From contig CAYHWL010000104.1 in NCBI GenBank assembly GCA_964359785.1, positions 1-5,295 of the forward strand: a stretch of 5,295 bases of DNA, given 5' to 3'. The notes beneath the pieces were generated by a model. It ran no database searches. It worked only from the letters and a program-made list of their open reading frames with translations, and had not been told where the DNA came from. The position numbers were made by a program, and so were the translations under genes. The stretch is from JACQSU01 sp964359785 (lineage in GTDB: Archaea > Nanobdellota > Nanobdellia > Woesearchaeales > JAGWAF01). This document shows, one piece after another, positions 1 through 3,454 of this stretch. How positions within the stretch are numbered: position 1 is the stretch's first letter; the number at the start of each line of letters is the position of its first letter.

Positions 1-887
1 ATCGGTTCCCCTCTCACTCCGCCGCCATATGTCTTGGTGAAATAGTCGAATATCTCCTGGTCTGCCCGGAATATGTTTTGTTTTAACGTCTCATAGTTCT
101 TCTGTGTATTGACCCCGACTAACCCATCCACTCCAAGGGCTGTCATAAATCGGACAGTCTGGGACACATCCCCGAAATTTCCCAATTTGACGAATATCGG
201 CACTTTACGTCCAGTCTGTCCTTGATAGGCATCTCTTGCGCAAATTAGCCCCCCCAATCTAGCTTCCAATACATCATTTCCCGCGTCATGGTGGACATTC
301 GGACAGCTCTCATTGATCTCAAGGAAATCGACATGAGGTATCAGTTTCTTCAAGCATTCCACAGTGCCTTCCAATTGCGCCTTGCCTTTCTGTTTTGGAT
401 GCGCCATGATACTTCCCCCGATCGGAAAAGGGATGGGTTGGCATTCATCTTTGAATCTCTCGATATTCCGCACGACATTATCGACTCCTTTGCTTGGCAG
501 GCCCAAGTAATTGACGGCGCCATGCGAGGCAGGTAAAGGTGTCCATGGATTGACTTTCAGATACGAACTCAAATAGTTCCCCTCATTTGGTTCGTTGAAT
601 GTCGTTCCGACGATCGCGAACCCTGCCCCCATCGCGTAGTTTAGCCAGAGCAATTCCCCCTCTTTATCGTATCCTGCGGAGTTTCCAAGATCATTGCTAA
701 AATATATCGGGCCGATTTTCCTGGAAAATACCACCCCTGGCGCAAGAGACCTTTCTATGGATAAGAGCTTGAGCATCGGGCTTCTGGCCATTGAATAGAG
801 CGCCACAAATGCTTTTGCTGGCAGCAATTGAGAAAGACTCGAGCGGTTCATTCCATCAAGATGCATCAATTTCTCTCCAATCACCAT
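1..887 (-). CDS. Dihydroorotate dehydrogenase-family flavoprotein, C-terminus cut by window edge
   Basis: Reading the minus strand from the ATG at 887 gives 295 uninterrupted residues up to the left edge. The order of motifs follows dihydroorotate dehydrogenase, an FMN TIM-barrel enzyme that oxidises dihydroorotate to orotate. A two-helix N-terminal extension (about 16-48) is followed by SNDLGNSAGYDKEGE (64-78), GTTFNEPNEGN (94-104), NYLGLPSKGVDNVV (126-139, compare NRMGFNNxGVD), INESCPN (191-197), FVKL (232-235), GVNT (258-261) and a GGGVRG turn (288-293). The N-terminal extension and the GVD block look like the membrane-associated class 2. The residue at the catalytic-base position is Cys195, as in class 1, where class 2 has Ser. 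The signature after GNY lacks the usual P-R. Probably 60-120 residues are missing. The start is the first ATG after an in-frame stop and sits 30 nt from a TATA box. No pyr neighbours are visible, so the substrate could differ. The family call is firm; the substrate is inferred. Confidence 0.85.
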   Translation of the reverse strand, partial: MVIGEKLMHLDGMNRSSLSQLLPAKAFVALYSMARSPMLKLLSIERSLAPGVVFSRKIGPIYFSNDLGNSAGYDKEGELLWLNYAMGAGFAIVGTTFNEPNEGNYLSSYLKVNPWTPLPASHGAVNYLGLPSKGVDNVVRNIERFKDECQPIPFPIGGSIMAHPKQKGKAQLEGTVECLKKLIPHVDFLEINESCPNVHHDAGNDVLEARLGGLICARDAYQGQTGRKVPIFVKLGNFGDVSQTVRFMTALGVDGLVGVNTQKNYETLKQNIFRADQEIFDYFTKTYGGGVRGEP

Positions 888-909
888 AGGTTGCGGGATT
901 TCCAGCTCC

Positions 910-917
910 TATAAATA
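910..917 (-). promoter_or_regulatory. TATA box for the dehydrogenase-like gene
   Basis: The minus strand reads TATTTATA, and its upstream edge lies 30 nt before the ATG at 887. An archaeal TATA box is usually centred 26-27 nt before the transcription start, so the transcript would begin at or next to the start codon. A GGAG lies 16-17 nt before the ATG, too far for a normal ribosome-binding site. Confidence 0.6.
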
Positions 918-942
918 AATTGCTAAATGAGAAGAATAAGTC

Positions 943-951
943 TTAAATAAT
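943..951 (+). promoter_or_regulatory. Possible TATA box for the 994 gene
   Basis: TTAAATAAT follows a purine-rich stretch (931-940) that could act as a BRE. It lies 51 nt before the ATG at 994, predicting a leader of about 20 nt. That leader would contain GGGGGAA (980-986), a weak candidate ribosome-binding site. This differs from the four 30-nt promoters elsewhere in the window. Confidence 0.4.
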
Positions 952-993
952 ACTGACGATATTCCAGTAATAATCGAATGGGGGAATCTCAAA

Positions 994-1494
994 ATGGACA
1001 AACCAGTCAGTATCAGATCATATCTAAAATCAATCAATAACATAGTCTTGCCAGAACCTTGGTCTCCAATCACCCGTGAGTTCGTCAAATATGTCCTGGG
1101 TGCACACTCGTGGTATAAAGGGCCAAATGGTGGAACTGGTAAGGTCGGGTTTATGGTTTTCAACTTCTATGTCGGTCCAGGGCCTCTGATTGAATCTAAA
1201 GGCGGCATAAATGAAATACGCTACGAAAAATTCCAGAATCTCAAATATGGAGCCCCAAGCACGGTATTCGATGTGAAACATAGGATCCCAAGAGAGGTAT
1301 ACGATGCAGGTCAATCGATTGTCCCATTTGCGGCATACACCTCCGATGAATCGCAAGCGATCATGGTAGGAACAATCGCAAGGATGCTCTTTGCGATCAC
1401 CCAGTACAGGGAACGACATCCGTCTTTGCGTAAAGGACAAGAATCAATAGAATCCAAGATAAATACAGATTTCCATGCACGTTATTCGATATGA
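994..1494 (+). CDS. Uncharacterised 166-residue protein with a duplicated C-terminal region
   Basis: I cannot assign a function. The ATG at 994 is the first start after an in-frame TAA at 937. The protein has no signal peptide or membrane helix. Visible features are an LGAHSWYKGPNGG segment (about 35-47), a hydrophobic strand GFMVFNFYVGPGP (about 52-64), and a C-terminal half (PSTVFDVKH, IPREVYDAGQS, DESQ, TIARMLFAITQYRERH) that recurs in the adjacent remnant with mostly conservative changes. That conservation supports this strand and frame. HSWYK followed by a hydrophobic strand recalls a widespread uncharacterised family, from memory only. Residues 150-166 are read out of frame from the paralogue remnant, so the native C-terminus after about residue 143 may have been lost or replaced. 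Large overlapping minus-strand frames exist but lack this support. It is probably expressed, but whether it is functional is uncertain. Confidence 0.6.
   Translation: MDKPVSIRSYLKSINNIVLPEPWSPITREFVKYVLGAHSWYKGPNGGTGKVGFMVFNFYVGPGPLIESKGGINEIRYEKFQNLKYGAPSTVFDVKHRIPREVYDAGQSIVPFAAYTSDESQAIMVGTIARMLFAITQYRERHPSLRKGQESIESKINTDFHARYSI
1259..1423 (+). repeat. Diverged direct repeat, copy 1
   Basis: These 165 bases align without gaps to 1477-1641 at an offset of 218 bases. The translation over 56 residues shares 39 identities by eye count, and most replacements are conservative (V/I, V/L, T/S, Q/E, E/K). It lies inside the 994-1494 gene and encodes the conserved C-terminal region. Confidence 0.85.
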
Positions 1495-1658
1495 AACATG
1501 GGATCCCACGAGAGATATACGATGCAGGCCAGTCTACTGTCCCCTTTGCAACGTATTCCTTCGATGAATCACAAGGGATCATAATGTCAACAATAGCCAG
1601 GATGCTTCATGCAATAACCGAATATAGGAAAAGGCATTCGTGCCGATTTCGGGACTAA
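1434..1658 (+). pseudogene. 5'-truncated paralogue of the 994-1494 protein
   Basis: The frame opens after a TAA at 1431 and ends at TAA 1656-1658. It encodes a second version of the C-terminal region of the preceding gene: KYRFPCTLFDMKH, IPREIYDAGQST, DESQGI, TIARMLHAITEYRKRH. Homology reaches upstream to about 1443 (INRIQ against INEIR), with roughly six residues missing relative to copy 1. The first ~70 residues, including the HSWYK segment, are absent, and so are a promoter and a plausible start near the beginning. An internal ATG at 1491 could give 55 residues. Because the differences are mostly conservative, the two copies probably diverged as working genes before a deletion joined the end of copy 1 to the middle of copy 2. 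The alternative, a functional short protein from 1491, looks less likely. Confidence 0.7.
1477..1641 (+). repeat. Diverged direct repeat, copy 2
   Basis: This is the partner of 1259-1423, in the same orientation. It is read in a different frame from the tail of the upstream gene, which ends inside it at 1494. Confidence 0.85.
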
Positions 1659-1668
1659 TGTTAATCCG

Positions 1669-1905
1669 TTAAAAAAATTCTTTATCAAAGCAATTATCGC
1701 ACATTCCGTTGTGCCAATCTTTGTTATGCGCTGAAATTTTGGTCTTGCATTTTGAACAGTTGAAATCCATCTCTTCATTATGTTTCATATCAAACGTTCG
1801 CATCCTAATTTTCATATCATTTTGGCTTATGGTTTCGGCGTATACGCCATCTGACCAGATACTCTCTTCTTCAATATCTTTTCCGTTGAGTGTTTTTTGG
1901 ACCAT
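1669..1905 (-). CDS. Small zinc-ribbon-like protein, 78 residues
   Basis: The C-terminal third carries C50-x2-C53 and C69-x2-C72, with His60 and His65 between the pairs. The knuckles (NCSKCKTKI and MCDNCF) are those of a treble-clef or zinc-ribbon metal site. The N-terminal 48 residues are polar, mix acidic and basic residues, and match no domain I recognise. Such small zinc proteins in archaea often bind nucleic acid or act as adaptors, but nothing here shows which. A GTG at 1917 would add four residues. I prefer ATG 1905 because it lies about 22 nt from the centre of an AT-rich box (1923-1931), against 10 nt for GTG. The gene ends 10 nt from the stop of the converging paralogue remnant. It is preceded by the isomerase gene on the same strand but separated from it by 142 nt, so it is probably transcribed on its own. 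Confidence 0.65.
   Translation of the reverse strand: MVQKTLNGKDIEEESIWSDGVYAETISQNDMKIRMRTFDMKHNEEMDFNCSKCKTKISAHNKDWHNGMCDNCFDKEFF
1671..1677 (-). terminator. T-tract at the end of the zinc-ribbon gene
   Basis: The last two sense codons and the stop form GAATTTTTTTAA on the minus strand, a run of seven T. Archaeal RNA polymerase can terminate at U-tracts without a hairpin, so this may end the transcript at the stop codon. It could also simply reflect two Phe codons followed by TAA. Confidence 0.3.
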
Positions 1906-1922
1906 TATATTCGACACCTACC

Positions 1923-1931
1923 TATTTTTAT
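1923..1931 (-). promoter_or_regulatory. Possible TATA box for the zinc-ribbon gene
   Basis: The minus strand reads ATAAAAATA, 26 nt (upstream edge) before ATG 1905. That is slightly closer than the 30 nt seen at four other genes here. It is the only AT-rich box near this start. Confidence 0.4.
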
Positions 1932-1943
1932 GCGCGGCCTGAA

Positions 1944-1976
1944 CTGAAAATTCCAGTTTTTCAGCAATCTTTTTTT
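1944..1976 (+). terminator. Hairpin followed by T7 on the plus strand
   Basis: CTGAAAA (1944-1950) pairs with TTTTCAG (1958-1964) around a 7-nt loop, and five bases later there is a run of seven T (1970-1976). On the plus strand this has the shape of an intrinsic terminator, but no plus-strand gene ends nearer than 1658. It also lies just upstream of the likely TATA box of the minus-strand zinc-ribbon gene, where it could be an operator. The role is uncertain. Confidence 0.3.
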
Positions 1977-1992
1977 CTTATCACTTGGATTG

Positions 1993-2023
1993 TGTGCAAA
2001 CTAAGATTTTCGCGGTTTGCACA
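1993..2023. repeat. Perfect 9-bp inverted repeat after the isomerase gene
   Basis: TGTGCAAAC (1993-2001) and GTTTGCACA (2015-2023) are exact reverse complements separated by 13 bases. The element begins 24 bases beyond the isomerase stop codon in the direction of transcription. No T-run follows it on the minus strand, so it is not a classic terminator. It may be an mRNA 3'-end stem or a protein-binding site. Confidence 0.6.
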
Positions 2024-2047
2024 TGATGCCATTTCCATCCCTTCTTC

Positions 2048-3016
2048 CTACTTCTTCTTCAACTGCACGATGACGTCCACCGGATATGGATCCATTCCAT
2101 TCCCAAGCGCATGGTAATAGCTCAACCAGTCGCCCAAATGGATAGCAGTGAACAATTTTACTAGTGTACTGACACCTTTCAAATTGATCTCCATGACTTC
2201 GACGCCTTTAGCCTTGATTATATCCCTTGTCCTGTCCATCTGCGCAGCGAGTTGCCGATTATCTTTCTCATCTCGAAGAAGGAATACATACCACTCCCCT
2301 CGTTTCAAAGTATAACCTACGATCTCGTTGTGGCAAAGCTCTGAGAACACATTCCAAAATGCGTGCACTTTGGCGTTTTCATTGAACTCGTCTTTCCATC
2401 GTACTGCGGCAGTCACCAACCGAGGTGAAGCGTATATCAAAGGTGTCTTATCTCGTAATTTCCCGGCCAATTGTTCAGCTTTGGCCTGCAGTCCTGGCTG
2501 TGATATGACAGATATTGCGTCTCGCACCTCTTTTATCTTGCCTTTCACCAAGCCGGCATTTTCCAGTATGACGATCATAGGCACAAACAGGTACCCAAGA
2601 GCGGCGCGAGGAGGAAAATCACGTGGGATAGACACATATGGTATCTTGTATTCAGAGCTAAACTCTCGTAATTTCCCGCCGCTAGTGATTGAGACGATGA
2701 AGCATTTCTTCTTCTGTGCATCTGAAAAAGCGGCCAATGTCTCTTGTGTATCGCCAGAATAGGAGACGCAAAAGACAAGCGTCTTGGCATCCGCCCATGC
2801 AGGTAATTTGTAATCTTTGACCACAGACACAGGCATTTTCTCCTCTGCCATCACAGACACAAGCACATCCCCCGCGATCCCAGAGCCTCCCATTCCCACG
2901 ACAATGATCTTCTCTATCCCTTTTGGCAGTTTTACATTGCCTCCAAGTTCAAGGGCGCTGGCGAGTTGGTTGGAGAAATCAGATATCAGGTGTTTGTAGT
3001 TGTGTGGGTCTGGCAT
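2048..3016 (-). CDS. Bifunctional phosphoglucose/phosphomannose isomerase
   Basis: This 322-residue cytosolic enzyme has two SIS (sugar isomerase) domains and interconverts fructose-6-phosphate with glucose-6-phosphate and mannose-6-phosphate. The first SIS domain shows GMGGSGIAGD (41-50) and SYSGDTQETL (85-94), which hold the phosphate. PRAALGY (136-142) supplies the conserved Arg137. FNENAK (211-216) and SELCHNEIVGY (225-235) give Glu213 and His229, with the same 16-residue spacing as Glu203 and His219 of the Pyrobaculum enzyme (numbers from memory). The protein ends DPYPVDVIVQLKKK. Most relatives have DPTPV here, and the Thr is the residue linked to accepting both sugars, so Tyr311 is unusual. 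Length matches the archaeal family. The ATG at 3016 lies 30 nt from a TATA box, so the start is well supported. The membrane-protein gene lies 41 nt upstream on the same strand; co-transcription is possible, but this gene has its own promoter. Confidence 0.92.
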   Translation of the reverse strand: MPDPHNYKHLISDFSNQLASALELGGNVKLPKGIEKIIVVGMGGSGIAGDVLVSVMAEEKMPVSVVKDYKLPAWADAKTLVFCVSYSGDTQETLAAFSDAQKKKCFIVSITSGGKLREFSSEYKIPYVSIPRDFPPRAALGYLFVPMIVILENAGLVKGKIKEVRDAISVISQPGLQAKAEQLAGKLRDKTPLIYASPRLVTAAVRWKDEFNENAKVHAFWNVFSELCHNEIVGYTLKRGEWYVFLLRDEKDNRQLAAQMDRTRDIIKAKGVEVMEINLKGVSTLVKLFTAIHLGDWLSYYHALGNGMDPYPVDVIVQLKKK

Positions 3017-3038
3017 AATCCCAAAAGAATAAAACTAG

Positions 3039-3046
3039 TATATAAA
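3039..3046 (-). promoter_or_regulatory. TATA box for the isomerase gene
   Basis: TTTATATA on the minus strand starts 30 nt before the ATG at 3016, fitting a leaderless transcript. It occupies the 41-nt gap after the membrane-protein gene. The same gap has T-rich tracts (3021-3037) that could also terminate the upstream transcript. Confidence 0.65.
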
Positions 3047-3057
3047 ATGTTCTCGGC

Positions 3058-3378
3058 CTACTTCCCGTATTTGGTGGCTACATAATCTATTATCATACCA
3101 TATACGATGCCGGCGAAAAACCCTGTGGTATCCCGCAGGCCAGTATCGACATACCATAACCCGCTAATCAATAGCCCGATCACAGCGCCCCTATGCACAG
3201 GATTCTTCGTCTTTCCAAAGACCCCTATCACAAAGCCCATGAGGATGCGGTTCAAGAAGGCGGATAGCAAGAACAGCTCATTGCCAGAGTATCCCAGTCT
3301 ATATCCTATCCCGATGATGCACAGCCCTCCAAGCAAGGCTCCAGTGGCGGTGCTGACTATCATCCGAGGTTGTTTCAT
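3058..3378 (-). CDS. Small glycine-rich membrane protein with four predicted helices
   Basis: I do not recognise a characterised family. The 106 residues form about four hydrophobic segments (roughly 7-26, 36-55, 64-80, 86-101) joined by short polar loops, one of them GKTKNPVHRG (55-64). Helix-packing GxxxG motifs occur in all four (G13/G17, G48/G52, G64/G68, G86/G90/G94). Polar or charged residues sit at helix ends (N43-R44, D78, R82-D83, D98). This suggests a compact integral membrane protein with no extramembrane domain. A small pore, a scaffold or an assembly factor are all possible, and nothing in the sequence decides between them. The ATG at 3378 lies 30 nt from a TATA-like box, which supports the start. 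The gene is divergent from the helicase and upstream of the isomerase on the same strand; neither neighbour explains its role. Confidence 0.75.
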   Translation of the reverse strand: MKQPRMIVSTATGALLGGLCIIGIGYRLGYSGNELFLLSAFLNRILMGFVIGVFGKTKNPVHRGAVIGLLISGLWYVDTGLRDTTGFFAGIVYGMIIDYVATKYGK

Positions 3379-3400
3379 CTACTAAGTCTATGTATCACCC

Positions 3401-3408
3401 TATTAATA
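3401..3408 (-). promoter_or_regulatory. TATA box for the membrane-protein gene
   Basis: TATTAATA on the minus strand starts 30 nt before the ATG at 3378. It lies 16 bp from the plus-strand TATA box of the helicase, so factor-binding sites of the two promoters would nearly touch. Confidence 0.55.
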
Positions 3409-3424
3409 CATTCCGCTAGTATAC

Positions 3425-3432
3425 TTTAAAAG
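3425..3432 (+). promoter_or_regulatory. TATA box for the helicase gene
   Basis: TTTAAAAG starts 30 nt before the ATG at 3455. No Shine-Dalgarno sequence is present in the 22 bases between the box and the start codon, in keeping with a leaderless transcript. Confidence 0.55.
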
Positions 3433-3454
3433 GGACCTGCAGAACAGTAGTCCG

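Noticed and set aside
288..536. 82-residue plus-strand open frame
   Set aside because: It is fully opposite the dehydrogenase-like gene, whose motifs cover this interval in order.
909..1163. Minus-strand frame containing GDQGSGKT, which resembles a Walker A P-loop
   Set aside because: It lies opposite the 994-1494 gene and over both promoters, and no other ATPase motif follows. The plus-strand frame is supported by conserved residues in a paralogous copy.
1030..1440. 136-residue minus-strand open frame
   Set aside because: It covers the conserved plus-strand repeat. Differences between the two copies preserve the plus-strand protein, so this frame is a shadow.
1488..1791. Shared 12-mer (GATATGAAACAT) in inverted orientation between the paralogue remnant (1488-1499) and the zinc-ribbon gene (1780-1791), both encoding DMKH
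   Set aside because: A 12-base match is expected about once or more by chance in a window this long, and the surrounding residues are unrelated.
1960..1986. Possible C/D box guide RNA on the minus strand (GTGATAA then CTGA 12 bases later)
   Set aside because: The first box has a mismatch to the C-box consensus, and no second C'/D pair is visible.
2328..2762. 144-residue plus-strand open frame
   Set aside because: It is opposite the isomerase gene, which carries all the expected motifs.
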